The position numbers and the translations under genes are program-made. Shown one piece after another: positions 1 to 9,765 of a DNA stretch of 64,000 nt (the stretch's first letter is position 1; each line of letters starts with the position of its first letter). The notes under the pieces are model-generated. The model was not told where the DNA came from. It ran no database searches and was given only the letters and a program-made list of their open reading frames with translations. The stretch is from Klebsiella spallanzanii. Lineage in GTDB: Bacteria; Pseudomonadota; Gammaproteobacteria; Enterobacterales; Enterobacteriaceae. Location: positions 219,701 through 283,700 of the forward strand of contig NZ_CABGGS010000034.1 of the NCBI RefSeq assembly GCF_902158555.1, read 5' to 3'.

Positions 1-226
1 TAAACTGCTGAAAACCTTCAACTCCGTCTTTCGCCATTGGGTTATGCTGTATATAACGATCCCCAAGGTAGGGTTTGGCGGCGGCAAAGTCTTTGTCGTT
101 TAACGCTTTATTATAAAAATCAATAACGTTCTTTTTGTTTAACTGTTCACTTTCACTGTTGCCCGCAAAAACGGCGGGCGTCAGAGCGCAGAACAGCGAA
201 AGAGCAATGATCGATTTTTTTAACAT
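1..226 (-). CDS. SnoaL/NTF2-like secreted protein (partial)
   Basis: Only the first 75 codons lie in the window and the gene runs off the left edge. The start at 224-226 has an AGGAGG-type site just upstream (cctcc at 231-235). The protein begins with a signal peptide (MLKKSIIALSLFCALTPAVF, cleavage near AFA-GN) and then a segment ending in KPYLGDRYIQHNPMAKDG. That RYIQHNP pattern is typical of the SnoaL-like NTF2 fold (predicted aldol-condensing or ester-cyclase-like family), so a small periplasmic protein is likely. The enzymatic role is unknown. It is read in the same direction as digH, which lies behind it on the minus strand and ends 55 bp upstream of this start. Confidence 0.75.
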   Translation of the reverse strand, partial: MLKKSIIALSLFCALTPAVFAGNSESEQLNKKNVIDFYNKALNDKDFAAAKPYLGDRYIQHNPMAKDGVEGFQQF

Positions 227-280
227 AAATCCTCCGGCGATGGTTGTGGTATCAGGCCTCTGGCCTGTCAGGTGTGTTAA

Positions 281-1606
281 TCAACCTCCCCAACGGCTTT
301 TCAGATAGTTCACCGCCTGCTGGGTTTGCGGCTGATTGAGGTAATTCTCTCTGAACAAAATAGTGCCCTGAATTTGCGGCATTGATTCATTCAGATCAAG
401 CTGCTTTTTCAGCTCCGGCACGCCGCCGCTTACCGTCCAGTCAGGCTCGTTCTTCGACGGTTCGCCCACTTTGTACAGCGCGACGCCGATATAGAGGCGG
501 GTGTTCGTGGGTTTCACCACGTCAGCCCACCACTTTGCCAGAACATCATAGCGAGCCGCGTCGCGAGCAAAAGGCCAGTAGATTTGCGGAGCAATATAAT
601 CGAGCCAGCCCTGCTGCACCCAAAGGCGTGTATCGGCATAAGACTCATCGTAGGCTGCCGCGCCGCGGGTATCTGAACCTGCCGGATCGTGAGAGCGATT
701 ACGCCAGACGCCCGCTGGGCTAACGCCGAATTCAACGTTGGGGTTGAGCTGTTTGATAGTGCGAGAAACTTGCTCTATCAACAGCTGGGTATTGTGTCGC
801 CGCCAGTCCGCTTTCGCGGCAAATCCCTGACCGTACTGCTGAAACGTACGGCTGTCGTTAAGCGCCGATCCCGGCGATTCGGTGTAGAAATAATCGTCGA
901 ACTGGACACCATCAACCGGATAGTGCTCCACAACCTCAGCCACGATGCTGGTTATCCAGTCGCGCACTTCAGGGATGCCCGGGTCAAGGACAAAGCGGTC
1001 GCCGGAAGTGCGGATCCATTCAGGATGCAGGACGTATACGCTGGCGGGAAACTGCGAAAGCGTACCGTTAAGCTCGGCCACGGTTTTGGGGCGGGTATTT
1101 ACCGAGACGCGATAGGGGTTAAACCAGGCATGAACGCGCATCCCGCGCTTATGGGCTTCATCCAGCATAAACTTCAGCGGATCGTAGCCCGGATCCTCGC
1201 CGATTTTCCCTGTCAGCATATCGGACCACGGCAGAATCTTCGACGGCCACAGGGCGGTGCCGTCTGGTTTCACCTGGAAAAAAACGGTATTGATACCGAG
1301 ACTTTTTAAATTATCCAGCTTGGCGATCAGCGCTTGCTGCTGTAGGGCAATACGGCGATCGGCAGTCATTGCGCCGTTAACGGATTCCAGCGGCGGCCAG
1401 TCGAGGCGCGAGACGGTCGTCAGCCAGACGCCGCGTACCGGCTCGTGACTTCGCGGTAACGTCGGTTGTTTGGTTGCAGGCGGCAATGGCGTCACAAGAG
1501 AAACGGGCGGTTTACTGCCGCAGTGGGCCAGCAACAGCGCAGCGCCTATTGCTACAGCGGATATTTTTACTTTCTTCAGGAGAGCGTTACGCGAGCGGAT
1601 CGTCAT
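281..1606 (-). CDS. digH: DigH/YddW septal peptidoglycan glycosidase lipoprotein
   Basis: The 441-residue protein is a close match in memory to E. coli YddW (439 aa), renamed DigH, a GHL10/DUF187 glycosyl hydrolase. DigH cleaves denuded glycan strands at the division septum. The N-terminus is a lipoprotein signal with lipobox LLAHC near residue 29, followed by a short Pro-rich linker and the TIM-barrel domain. Recognisable blocks include VRGVWLTTVSRLDWPP, GINTVFFQVKPDGTALWPS, HAWFNPYRVS, VDGVQFDDYFY (likely acidic active-site residues) and DYIAPQIYWPFAR. It should be an outer-membrane-anchored periplasmic enzyme. E. coli also carries this gene near the terminus, which agrees with the dif site in this window. 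Confidence 0.93.
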   Translation of the reverse strand: MTIRSRNALLKKVKISAVAIGAALLLAHCGSKPPVSLVTPLPPATKQPTLPRSHEPVRGVWLTTVSRLDWPPLESVNGAMTADRRIALQQQALIAKLDNLKSLGINTVFFQVKPDGTALWPSKILPWSDMLTGKIGEDPGYDPLKFMLDEAHKRGMRVHAWFNPYRVSVNTRPKTVAELNGTLSQFPASVYVLHPEWIRTSGDRFVLDPGIPEVRDWITSIVAEVVEHYPVDGVQFDDYFYTESPGSALNDSRTFQQYGQGFAAKADWRRHNTQLLIEQVSRTIKQLNPNVEFGVSPAGVWRNRSHDPAGSDTRGAAAYDESYADTRLWVQQGWLDYIAPQIYWPFARDAARYDVLAKWWADVVKPTNTRLYIGVALYKVGEPSKNEPDWTVSGGVPELKKQLDLNESMPQIQGTILFRENYLNQPQTQQAVNYLKSRWGG

Positions 1607-1875
1607 ATTTGCCAGCTTTTCTGGTCATCGCACAAAAGAGACATTTTCGTATTATTCGACTTTAAGTCAATAGTTTAGCGACAGACATAATGGCTTAAGC
1701 ACCGATGCCTTACGCCGGGAAATCGCTTCTCGCATCACGTAACGGTTTATCATGATATATCATTGATATGCATTAAAACTTGATCGGTTCAGGGCGAGTT
1801 TAAACAGGGTTTGTTAAAATCTGGCCAAACAATTGACTGCCAGCCTCATATGGCAAGTCGAACTGGGTTAACACA

Positions 1876-3396
1876 ATGAAATCTTCATCATCTTGCCACC
1901 GTTTGTGGATACTGTTGTTTCTGATTGCGGTACTGAGTCTGGGGACCGGTCTTTGCTACTGGCAAATGCAAAAAAAAGTGGATAACGATATTCATTCACG
2001 GCTTCAACAGGCGATAGCCAGCCTCGATGTTACCGTTTCTCACGCGGAGCAGGCGGCTAACCAGGCTGAACCCTTCATGGGAAAGAATTGTAGTGAGAAT
2101 GTCCTTACCGAACTGCGTACTCTGGTTGCTACTATTCCTGATGTGCGCACGGTGAATCTGGGGCGAGGCAATGAAATATATTGCACCTCGGTTTTTGGTG
2201 GACGGAAATTTCAATTCGATCGCAGCCAGTATACACAAGGATCATTGCAATTATTCAGCGGTAATGAAATCACGCCATCCCATCCGTTAATGGTGTATAG
2301 CGAGCAGAATGATACGGGAAATACTATCCTGGTGGGCGTTGATGGTTATTATTTGCACAACATTCTAAACGTTCTTGATGGCGATGCGCATTTATATCTT
2401 CAGGTCGGCGATCGCGTGATGACCCGCAAAGGGGAGGTGACGACAACGCCGGATATCAAAGTTCCCGTCAGCTTAAACTCTGAGCAATTTCACTATTCTG
2501 TTATTGCCGACCGCCATTTTGCATCCGGCCTCGGCGCATTTATCCACTATGAACAAAATACGCTGATTGCGATTATTCTGGCTTCCTTACTGCTGACTTT
2601 TTTGTTCCGAAATTACCTGCGCTACCGTAATACGATTGAGTATCAGCTCAGGAAGGCTATCGAACTGAAACAGCTTAAGCCCTATATCCAGCCCATTATC
2701 AGCGATGAGACTGGAACCGTTATCGGCGGTGAGGTGCTGGTGCGCTGGGAACATCCAAAACAGGGGTTTATTGCACCGGATAAATTTATCTCCGTCGCAG
2801 AGCAAACGGGGCTTATCAAAGAAGTGACGGCGATTTGCATGGCCGAGGTGAGCCGTCAGCTGCGCCGCCAGCAGGCAGTCATCCCGAAGGGGCTATTGAT
2901 CTGCTTTAACACCAGTTCGATTAATTTTCAGGACGACGAAATTGTTACGCTATGTCAGACGTTTATTCAGCAGATGAAAGAGGCTCAGGTGCAGCTTGTG
3001 CTGGAGATTACCGAGCGAGAGTCCATTGAGAATACCCTGCAAACGTCAGCGGTGACGGAAAGACTCAGGAGCATCGGGGTGCAGTTTTCGCTTGACGATT
3101 TTGGTACCGGATACGCTAACTACAGCTATATTCAGCAATTTAATCCGGAAATCATCAAAATTGACAAGGTGTTTACCTTTAACATAGTGACTAATAATGC
3201 CTCTGCGCTGGTGGTGAAGAATATGGTTAACCTGGCGAAGAAGTTTAATTGCCAGATTATTGCTGAAGGCGTCGAGGATAAGGATCAGCTTAAGATGCTC
3301 AAAGATATGGGGATCGTCGTCTATCAGGGATACTACTTCTCTAAACCGGTGCCGGTTAATGACTTTATTACGATGCTTTCTTGCACGTTTCGCTAA
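1876..3396 (+). CDS. CSS-motif/EAL cyclic-di-GMP phosphodiesterase
   Basis: The 506-aa inner-membrane protein has a TM helix near residues 10-28, a periplasmic sensor region of about 200 residues with Cys52-like and Cys82-like positions (GKNCSEN, IYCTS; the CSS domain regulated by disulfide formation), a second TM near 230-247, and a C-terminal EAL domain. Catalytic signatures are present: GGEVLVRW (ExL variant), CFNTSS (Asn), LEITERE, DDFGTGYANY, IKIDK, IIAEGVED and YQGYYFSKP. Hydrolysis of c-di-GMP to pGpG is therefore predicted to be intact. It belongs with the E. coli PdeB/C/D/G/N-type proteins, but I cannot assign a specific orthologue. No strong Shine-Dalgarno precedes the ATG. Confidence 0.9.
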   Translation: MKSSSSCHRLWILLFLIAVLSLGTGLCYWQMQKKVDNDIHSRLQQAIASLDVTVSHAEQAANQAEPFMGKNCSENVLTELRTLVATIPDVRTVNLGRGNEIYCTSVFGGRKFQFDRSQYTQGSLQLFSGNEITPSHPLMVYSEQNDTGNTILVGVDGYYLHNILNVLDGDAHLYLQVGDRVMTRKGEVTTTPDIKVPVSLNSEQFHYSVIADRHFASGLGAFIHYEQNTLIAIILASLLLTFLFRNYLRYRNTIEYQLRKAIELKQLKPYIQPIISDETGTVIGGEVLVRWEHPKQGFIAPDKFISVAEQTGLIKEVTAICMAEVSRQLRRQQAVIPKGLLICFNTSSINFQDDEIVTLCQTFIQQMKEAQVQLVLEITERESIENTLQTSAVTERLRSIGVQFSLDDFGTGYANYSYIQQFNPEIIKIDKVFTFNIVTNNASALVVKNMVNLAKKFNCQIIAEGVEDKDQLKMLKDMGIVVYQGYYFSKPVPVNDFITMLSCTFR

Positions 3397-3422
3397 GTAA
3401 GAGAGGAAGTCTTATCAAAACG

Positions 3423-3472
3423 CAGGAAATTAAAAGGTGATCAATTCGGCAAAACCGAGTCTTAATTTCCTG
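3423..3472. repeat. 11-bp perfect inverted repeat upstream of nqrE-like gene
   Basis: CAGGAAATTAA (3423-3433) is the exact reverse complement of TTAATTTCCTG (3462-3472). An inner mini-stem TTCGG/CCGAG lies between them. It sits 26 bp after the phosphodiesterase stop codon and about 55 bp before the NqrE-like start. It has no clear T-run, so it may be a structured leader or 3' stabiliser rather than a standard terminator. Confidence 0.55.
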
Positions 3473-3527
3473 TCGTGGTTAAAAATTTGGCATCATTGAG
3501 AAACAACTCAACAACATGGAGGTTGTC

Positions 3528-4127
3528 TTGTTTGAATCTCACCTGAATATTTTTATCCGTGCGGTGTTTGTCGAGAACATGGCGCTCAATTTTTTCCTCG
3601 GTATGTGCACTTTCCTCGCCATTTCGAAAAAAATCGATGTCGCTTTTCGTCTCGGGCTGACGGTGACGGCGCTGCTGGCGATAGCAACGCCTGTTAACAA
3701 CCTCATTTACAATTACCTTTTAAAAGAGAATGCCCTGATTGAAGGCGTCGATCTGAGCTTCCTCGATTTCATTACTTTTATCGGTGTTCTTGCGGCGCTG
3801 GTGCAGATCCTCGAGATGGTTATCGATAAATACTTCCACGCGTTAAACCATGCTTTAGGGCCGTTTTTGCCGTTATTAACCATTCACTGCGCTATTTTTG
3901 GCGCGACCATTTTTATGGTGCAGCGTGAATACAGCTTTCTGGAATCACTGACCTACGGCACCGGATGCGGTATCGGTTGGATGCTAGCGATTGTGGCGCT
4001 GGCCGGTATTCGTGAAAAGCTGAAATATGCCAATATGCCGAAGGGGTTACGTGGACTAGGCAGCGTCTTCATCACCGCTGGACTCATGTCTCTGGGATTT
4101 ATGTCGTTTTCGGGTATCTCCTTGTAG
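3528..4127 (+). CDS. Orphan NqrE/RsxA-family membrane subunit
   Basis: The protein (199 aa from TTG 3528, or 203 from ATG 3516) matches Na+-translocating NADH:quinone reductase subunit E along its whole length. Hallmarks are [64 protein letters not shown] and [13 protein letters not shown]. The first and third include the half-helix Cys residues that bind an iron-sulfur cluster between NqrD and NqrE. Six TM helices are expected. The ATG at 3516 lies inside the sequence ATGGAGGT, which is itself a good ribosome-binding site 5 nt before TTG 3528. The TTG also gives an N-terminus of NqrE length, so I prefer it. No other nqr or rsx gene is nearby, so its partner is unknown. Confidence 0.88.
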   Translation: MFESHLNIFIRAVFVENMALNFFLGMCTFLAISKKIDVAFRLGLTVTALLAIATPVNNLIYNYLLKENALIEGVDLSFLDFITFIGVLAALVQILEMVIDKYFHALNHALGPFLPLLTIHCAIFGATIFMVQREYSFLESLTYGTGCGIGWMLAIVALAGIREKLKYANMPKGLRGLGSVFITAGLMSLGFMSFSGISL

Positions 4128-4141
4128 GCTACATCTGGTGC

Positions 4142-4160
4142 GGGGAGCAGGGCGCTCCCC
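4142..4160. terminator. GC hairpin between convergent genes
   Basis: GGGGAGC (4142-4148) and GCTCCCC (4154-4160) form a 7-bp stem with a 5-nt loop between the convergent NqrE-like gene and the porin gene. There is no long T-run on either side, so it is a weak or factor-assisted terminator at best. Confidence 0.45.
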
Positions 4161-4184
4161 ATAAAATCTGATTTGCCTCAGTTA

Positions 4185-5543
4185 TCAGAAAAAGTACTTA
4201 AAGCGCACGCGGGCGCCGTAGCGATCGTGTACGCTCTCATCGCCGCCTTTTTCATCCAGCCATGACCAGTACGCGCCTAAATAGATATTGAAATTCTTCA
4301 TATCCATCAGGTCGGGAAGCTGGTATGAAGTATGCAGCGTATGAATGTCATATGTGCCCTTTTGGGTTATCCAGCAACCATCGTCGCAATTTGCCAGTGA
4401 ACTGCCATCAAATTGCTCAATTTTGTTGTGCGCGTAGATATAGCCAAGCTCAAAACGCTGCCACAGGGCGTTAATGCCGGCGGTGAAGTCTTTTTCACCT
4501 GAAGCGTCCAGATAGGCGGTGTTCAGGTTAACGACAATACCGTTGTCCGGATCTTCCTTAAGGCCGTTCCAGGTGAATGTCGCGCCGTAGCCGTTTCGCC
4601 TGGACTGGTTTACCCATTTCCCCTGTTGGTCATAATAGCCCCAGGCATTATTCACGACGTTGGACTCCATTGCCACGGCGGCACTCATCGCATCTTCAGA
4701 CCAGGAGATAACAGGGCGCAGATAAACCACGTTTTTCTCATTCTCTATCTGACGACCATGATATTTTTTATCAACCAGTAGCGAACTGCCATCCTCAACC
4801 AGGGTGTTTAATTCGAAATACCAGTTATCCAACTGTTTGCTCAACATAAAACTACCGCCGGAATCAGACCGCCCGCGACCTTCTTTCATCATATAGATAT
4901 AACCATGACCATCGTTGTACAGATCGTTCGCAGTATTGCCGGAATGCTCAATAAAAGTATCCTGATTAAGGGGAAACATATCGAAGGCCTCAAAGCGGCC
5001 GACTTTCATTTTCCAGTCCTGCTCTTTGCCGAAGAAGAAGGCGGCATCGTCAAGATTAACGGAGCCATTCAGGTCGGCAAGCGGTTGTACCGTAAATCCG
5101 GCAAAACGGCCATCGTTCAACCCCCGGTAGCCATCAAAACCTAATAAGATGCGCCCGTTAATATCCCATTTTTCATTACTATCGTCGCGTTGGCTAATAA
5201 GAGAACCTTTGCGACTTTCCGCATCCATATTAAATTCAACGTCGCCATAAAAATTGAGGTCACCAAATCCGCTGAGTGTTAATGTCGGCTCCGTTTTATT
5301 ATTACGCGTTTCGTGCGCAGAGGCCGTTCCCACTACCGGGACAGGCTGCGCGTGACTTAGTGTCTGACTGGACTTCAGTTGTTTGATTTCTTCTTCAGCA
5401 GTTTGCGCCCGCGATTCTGCCGAATAGAGCCGCTGCTCAAGGCGCTGCAGACGTTGTTCCATTGATATTTCCGGTGAGTCAGCAAAAGATGCTGGGGCCA
5501 CCAGACATAATCCCATAGAGAGCAGGGCAGTTTTATTTTTCAT
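4185..5543 (-). CDS. RafY-type carbohydrate outer-membrane porin
   Basis: The 452-aa precursor has a signal peptide ending ASFA-DSPE, then a heptad-rich coiled coil (about residues 27-60, MEQRLQRLEQRLYSAESRAQ) of the sort that trimerises at the periplasmic face in LamB-like/RafY porins. A long beta-barrel follows, ending in aromatic RVRFKYFF, the C-terminal outer-membrane sorting signal. A Cys pair (NCDDGCW) may clip an extracellular loop. It is the last gene of a rhamnoside cluster on the minus strand, 110 bp after the rhamnosidase. The inferred role is uptake of plant or bacterial rhamnosyl oligosaccharides across the outer membrane. The family is clear; the ligand is inferred from context. 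Confidence 0.85.
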   Translation of the reverse strand: MKNKTALLSMGLCLVAPASFADSPEISMEQRLQRLEQRLYSAESRAQTAEEEIKQLKSSQTLSHAQPVPVVGTASAHETRNNKTEPTLTLSGFGDLNFYGDVEFNMDAESRKGSLISQRDDSNEKWDINGRILLGFDGYRGLNDGRFAGFTVQPLADLNGSVNLDDAAFFFGKEQDWKMKVGRFEAFDMFPLNQDTFIEHSGNTANDLYNDGHGYIYMMKEGRGRSDSGGSFMLSKQLDNWYFELNTLVEDGSSLLVDKKYHGRQIENEKNVVYLRPVISWSEDAMSAAVAMESNVVNNAWGYYDQQGKWVNQSRRNGYGATFTWNGLKEDPDNGIVVNLNTAYLDASGEKDFTAGINALWQRFELGYIYAHNKIEQFDGSSLANCDDGCWITQKGTYDIHTLHTSYQLPDLMDMKNFNIYLGAYWSWLDEKGGDESVHDRYGARVRFKYFF

Positions 5544-5653
5544 TATATAATTCCATTAATTAACAGAGGTGATATTGCGTAAAAGCGTGCTTCGCCATCA
5601 TCGAAGGTGTGACGATAACGTTCATTCAAATAATGACGAAGCAGAGGTTTTAA

Positions 5654-8320
5654 TTATGACGAACGCGACTCTCGATATTTTATTTTATATTTACCGGAGC
5701 CGACCGATACCTGATATTCATCGCCCACGTGGGTAAATTCGAGAGAGTGGTGCTCTGTAATTTCACCGCCAGCCGGGAGCATAATCGTGGCCCGACTGTT
5801 GTGGGGGATGGTGATATCCAGCGTCATCTCCTGATGCTCATCTCTCTGCCAGTTCACGCTAATTTCGCCATATCCCGAACGGTAGCAGGCATTCATCCAC
5901 TCAAGATTGCCGCCAAACGTCGGTTTAATAAGGATATGTCTAAATCCCGGGTTATTTTCATCGGTGTCGATACCAGCGACCGCCCGATATATCCATTCGC
6001 CAATTGCGCCATAAGCGTAGTGGTTAAAAGAGTTCATATCCGGGCTCCACATTGAACCATCGGGTTTAATACCATCCCAGTGTTCCCAGATGGTTGTTGC
6101 TCCAGCTTTAACCTGATAGAGCCAGGAGGGGAAGTCATCTTTTAGCAGTAGTTGCCAGGCTTCTTTGCCGCGACCGTTGTTGCTGAGCGCGTGGCAGAAA
6201 TAGGGCGTACCTACAAATCCCGTGACCAGGTGCCCATCATGTTCATTAAGCAGTTCAACCAATGTATTGATGGTTCTTTCTCTGAACCGTTCCGGGACCA
6301 GACCAAAATGCAGGGCCAATATATGCGCGGTTTGTGTTCTTGCTGCCAGACGCCCGTTAGGCGTAAAAAACTCTTGCTGGAAGCTGTTGACGATTGAGGT
6401 ATAAAGCGCTGAATACTCCGTGTAGTCGTCTGTATATCCGAGTACTTTCGCCGTTTTAGCCAGCAACAAAGTAGACAAACTATAATAAGCCATGCAGGTT
6501 AAATCGTTTGGCGTTGCGCCAAAATAGCTGCCTTCTTTGGCATCAAGAGCGACCCAATCACCGAATTGTAATTTATAGCTCCATTTATTATCGACAGCGT
6601 GTTCGCGCATGAAATTCACCCACGCCTTCATGCTGCCATACTGGTTGCGTAACGTTGCGGTATCGCCATACATCAAATAGAGCGTCCAGGGATTGATCAC
6701 CGCAGCATCGGCCCAGGCGGCGGCAGAATGTGTGCAACCGTCGCGCATAAAGCGGTCTTCGTCGCTTCTGCCGGTGAGGATATCGGGAACCACGTGCGGT
6801 ACGCCGCCTTCCGGCGTCTGGTCATAACGAAGATCGGTCAGCCATTTGGCAAAAAAGTTGCGCGTTTGCATCAGATAGCTCGCGGTGCGGCAGAAAATCT
6901 GCGCATCGCCGGTCCAACCCAAACGCTCATCGCGCTGTGGGCAGTCGGTGGGAACATCAACGAAATTCCCCTTCAAGCCCCACAAAATATTGTGGTGCAG
7001 CTGATTTAAATCCGGATTAGAGCAGAGGAATTCGCCTGTCTGCTCCATTTGTGAATGCACCACTACAGCTTTAAAATCATCCAGCGCAATGGTCCCAGGC
7101 CAGGATTCAATTTTCACATAGCGGAAGCCCTGGAAGGTAAAGTTAGGGTGGTAAACTTCGACATCCGCTCCCTTCAGCGTGTACTCAATGCGCTGCTTTG
7201 CCGAACGCAGGTTGTCAAGATAGACGTTGCCGTCCTTATCCAGCACTTCGAAATGGCGAAGAATAACCTTGTCTCCGGCCTGACCATTGACGTGGAATTC
7301 AACCCATCCGGTAAGATTCTGCCCAAAATCAATAACGGTATCGCCTTCAGGTGTCACGAGAAGGGCAAGAGGTTTAAGGCATTCTACAGCCTGCACCGTA
7401 CATGCCCCTTGCGCTTGCAGAGCCTGTTTGCTTGCTGTCACGAGGCTGACTGGCCGCCATCTGGCCGTATCGCAATCCACCTTATTCCATGCGGATTGTT
7501 CACGACGCGCATCATAGATTTCGCCATCGTAAATCTCCGAGAATAATACCGGTGAGTCAGCGGCCAGCCAGCGGCTATCCGTACCAAACATCATTTGACG
7601 CCCATCTTTATAGGTCACGACGACCTGACAGATAAACGCGGTTCGTTCGCCATAATAATTACGCTGGCGATTAAAGCTCATATCGCCTTTATACCAACCG
7701 GCGCCAATGCTGGCGGCAATCGCATTTTCCCCGCTATTAACCAGATGAGTCAGGTCGTAAGTTTGATAGAGCAGGTGGTGGTGATAGCTGGTCCATCCGG
7801 GAGTCAGCTCATCCTTACCGACTTTTTCACCGTTGACATACAGTTTATACAGACCCAGGGCACTGGCATGGGCAACAACAGAGTGAATATCGGCGCAGTC
7901 ATAGAGTTTAAAAAGCGTTCTGAGCAGCGTACCTCTGGAGTCATTTTTATCTTCGCTGGTTTCAGCAGAAATAAAATCCGCCGTCCACTTTGAACCCGGC
8001 AGCCCGGTAATAAACACGGCACTCTCGCTCCAGCTGCTCTGCTCGCCGTGATTATCACCCATCCTCACCCTAATAAAGTAATGACGTGAATTTTTAAGCT
8101 CAAGATCAGGTAAGACGATATTTTGTGATTCTGCGCTGGTAACCCAACCGCTGTCATAAACAACCTTGGTGAAGGCTGCGTTTTCACTTAACTGAATTTG
8201 TCTGTTTACTTGTTCAACATTTTGATTGCTGCTGTCAATCACCCAGCCCAATACCGGCATCGTCTCAGTACCGTTAAGCGTTGGGGAATAGTTTAATGAC
8301 ACGCTTTTAATCGCTAACAT
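5654..8320 (-). CDS. GH78 alpha-L-rhamnosidase, cytoplasmic
   Basis: This is an 888-aa glycoside hydrolase family 78 enzyme that would release L-rhamnose from rhamnosides. N-terminal beta-sandwich domains (WTADFISAE, FKLY, YKLYVNGEKVGKDELTPGWTSYHHHLLYQTYDLT) precede the (alpha/alpha)6 catalytic domain. That domain carries DCPQRDERLGWTGDAQ, with the general acid among its acidic residues, and TTIWEHWDG...MNSFNHYAYG with the catalytic base Glu. There is no signal peptide, so cleavage occurs after import. I start at 8320 because AAAGGAG lies 7 nt upstream. An in-frame ATG at 8344 would overlap the transporter gene. With the chosen start, 13 bp separate it from the MFS gene, which argues for co-transcription. 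Confidence 0.92.
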   Translation of the reverse strand: MLAIKSVSLNYSPTLNGTETMPVLGWVIDSSNQNVEQVNRQIQLSENAAFTKVVYDSGWVTSAESQNIVLPDLELKNSRHYFIRVRMGDNHGEQSSWSESAVFITGLPGSKWTADFISAETSEDKNDSRGTLLRTLFKLYDCADIHSVVAHASALGLYKLYVNGEKVGKDELTPGWTSYHHHLLYQTYDLTHLVNSGENAIAASIGAGWYKGDMSFNRQRNYYGERTAFICQVVVTYKDGRQMMFGTDSRWLAADSPVLFSEIYDGEIYDARREQSAWNKVDCDTARWRPVSLVTASKQALQAQGACTVQAVECLKPLALLVTPEGDTVIDFGQNLTGWVEFHVNGQAGDKVILRHFEVLDKDGNVYLDNLRSAKQRIEYTLKGADVEVYHPNFTFQGFRYVKIESWPGTIALDDFKAVVVHSQMEQTGEFLCSNPDLNQLHHNILWGLKGNFVDVPTDCPQRDERLGWTGDAQIFCRTASYLMQTRNFFAKWLTDLRYDQTPEGGVPHVVPDILTGRSDEDRFMRDGCTHSAAAWADAAVINPWTLYLMYGDTATLRNQYGSMKAWVNFMREHAVDNKWSYKLQFGDWVALDAKEGSYFGATPNDLTCMAYYSLSTLLLAKTAKVLGYTDDYTEYSALYTSIVNSFQQEFFTPNGRLAARTQTAHILALHFGLVPERFRERTINTLVELLNEHDGHLVTGFVGTPYFCHALSNNGRGKEAWQLLLKDDFPSWLYQVKAGATTIWEHWDGIKPDGSMWSPDMNSFNHYAYGAIGEWIYRAVAGIDTDENNPGFRHILIKPTFGGNLEWMNACYRSGYGEISVNWQRDEHQEMTLDITIPHNSRATIMLPAGGEITEHHSLEFTHVGDEYQVSVGSGKYKIKYRESRSS

Positions 8321-8333
8321 GTTACCGCTCCTT

Positions 8334-9635
8334 TTAGTTTTCACCTGCTAAATGCTTATTCATTTCGCTATTACGGACATCAGGGGAGAGCATTTCTGCT
8401 TCATCATTAAATTCATTACGCTGTTTGCCCCGGAAACAGAGCCAGCCAATAAACACACCAACACCGACGATGGATGAGAGCGTGGCGTACAGCACCATCG
8501 GGCCAGCATCAAGCAATACGGGGGTAACGAAAGCGAGCATGCCGCATGACAGGCGGGCAACGGCAACAATGACGCCCTGAGCGGTGGATCTCAGCATGGT
8601 CGGGAATGACTCCTGCGACCAGACTTTCATTATTCCTTCGAACGCCAGACCGCTCCCCATATTGGTAAATAACATGCAGCAGAACCATGATGCTGGAGAG
8701 AAGTTAAAAATCATCGGCAGAGCGTATCCGCCGGTCAGCAGGACGGCACCTAATATATAAAAGGGCATACGTTTAGGTGTATCGACAATACGCATAAATA
8801 AAATACCGGAGGCCATACCAACAGGCATGATGAGCAAATTCCATAACGAGTTTGTGCCGACGCTAATCCCCACCACATTAACCGCAACGTAGGTTCCGAA
8901 CTGTCCACCGGTATTAGCGGCGAGGTTGGTAAACGCGTAAAAAATACAAAGCGCGACAAATGGCCACAAATATTTTCCCTGAAGGAGATCTTTATATGAG
9001 GATTTTTGCGCGCGAACCGTTGTGACGCCACGACGGAGCTCATCACGAGCAACCAGCCACAAAGGTGATTCGGGAATAGACCAGCGCAAAATCAACAAGA
9101 TGGCGGCCACCAATCCCACATGTAGATACATGATTTGCGCGCCGCTTCTTCCCCATTCACCCACAACGGCGGCAATCGCCATGGTCATGCCGATACCAAT
9201 GGTCCATAACAGGTTGGAGAGGGCGATGATCTTTCCTCTGTTTTTATCCGTGGCCGCTTCGGAAATGGTTGCCAGCGAAACGGGTAAATCAGCGCCTGTC
9301 GCCAAACCGACTAATAAAGTGCCGATCAGCAATAAATGAAATGTCGAGCCTAAAGCAAGTAATGTGGTGCCGATGATAATCATGGCCATGGTAATAATAA
9401 ATACTTTACGCCTGCCGATGCGGTCTCCTAAGCGTCCGCCGGTAAACGCACCAAGCGCAATACATAATGTGAGAAGTCCCGAAAGAATACCTATTTCCGT
9501 TGCGGTGGTGCCTATTGTTTTTTGATAAATAACCAGGGCGGTACCGTTTGACACAATAGCGGCGGAGTCGATGTAGGATGCCATTCCCGACACGACCCCG
9601 ACATACCAGGGGTTGGGTACTTTTTTTACTGACAT
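8334..9635 (-). CDS. MFS sugar/rhamnoside transporter
   Basis: The 433-aa, 12-TM major facilitator belongs to the sugar-porter/YdjE-YgcS-like branch. The signature GGRLGDRIGRRKVFI lies between TM2 and TM3, LATGADLPVSLATISEA in TM4-5, and the PESPLWL motif ends TM6. The cytoplasmic tail is polar. It heads the minus-strand transcription unit MFS-rhamnosidase-porin, and the rhamnosidase start follows 13 bp after its stop codon. The likely job is proton-coupled import of the rhamnoside that the cytoplasmic GH78 enzyme then cuts. The substrate is inferred from the neighbours. Confidence 0.87.
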   Translation of the reverse strand: MSVKKVPNPWYVGVVSGMASYIDSAAIVSNGTALVIYQKTIGTTATEIGILSGLLTLCIALGAFTGGRLGDRIGRRKVFIITMAMIIIGTTLLALGSTFHLLLIGTLLVGLATGADLPVSLATISEAATDKNRGKIIALSNLLWTIGIGMTMAIAAVVGEWGRSGAQIMYLHVGLVAAILLILRWSIPESPLWLVARDELRRGVTTVRAQKSSYKDLLQGKYLWPFVALCIFYAFTNLAANTGGQFGTYVAVNVVGISVGTNSLWNLLIMPVGMASGILFMRIVDTPKRMPFYILGAVLLTGGYALPMIFNFSPASWFCCMLFTNMGSGLAFEGIMKVWSQESFPTMLRSTAQGVIVAVARLSCGMLAFVTPVLLDAGPMVLYATLSSIVGVGVFIGWLCFRGKQRNEFNDEAEMLSPDVRNSEMNKHLAGEN

Positions 9636-9765
9636 ACTTGTTATCCTCTCTAAGGAGATAATTATAATGAGATAAATATTTGAGGTATGACGATATTCCT
9701 TTTCCTTGCATGGAAATACACCTTGTAAATAAGGTGTTTTAATACATGTTTGCTGACTATATTAA

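Noticed and set aside
689..1309. 206-codon frame on the plus strand inside digH
   Set aside because: It is antisense to a well-conserved lipoprotein gene, has no ribosome site and no recognisable protein pattern.
7055..7546. Plus-strand frame inside the rhamnosidase gene
   Set aside because: It mirrors the GH78 coding sequence; codon pattern and conservation support only the minus-strand gene.
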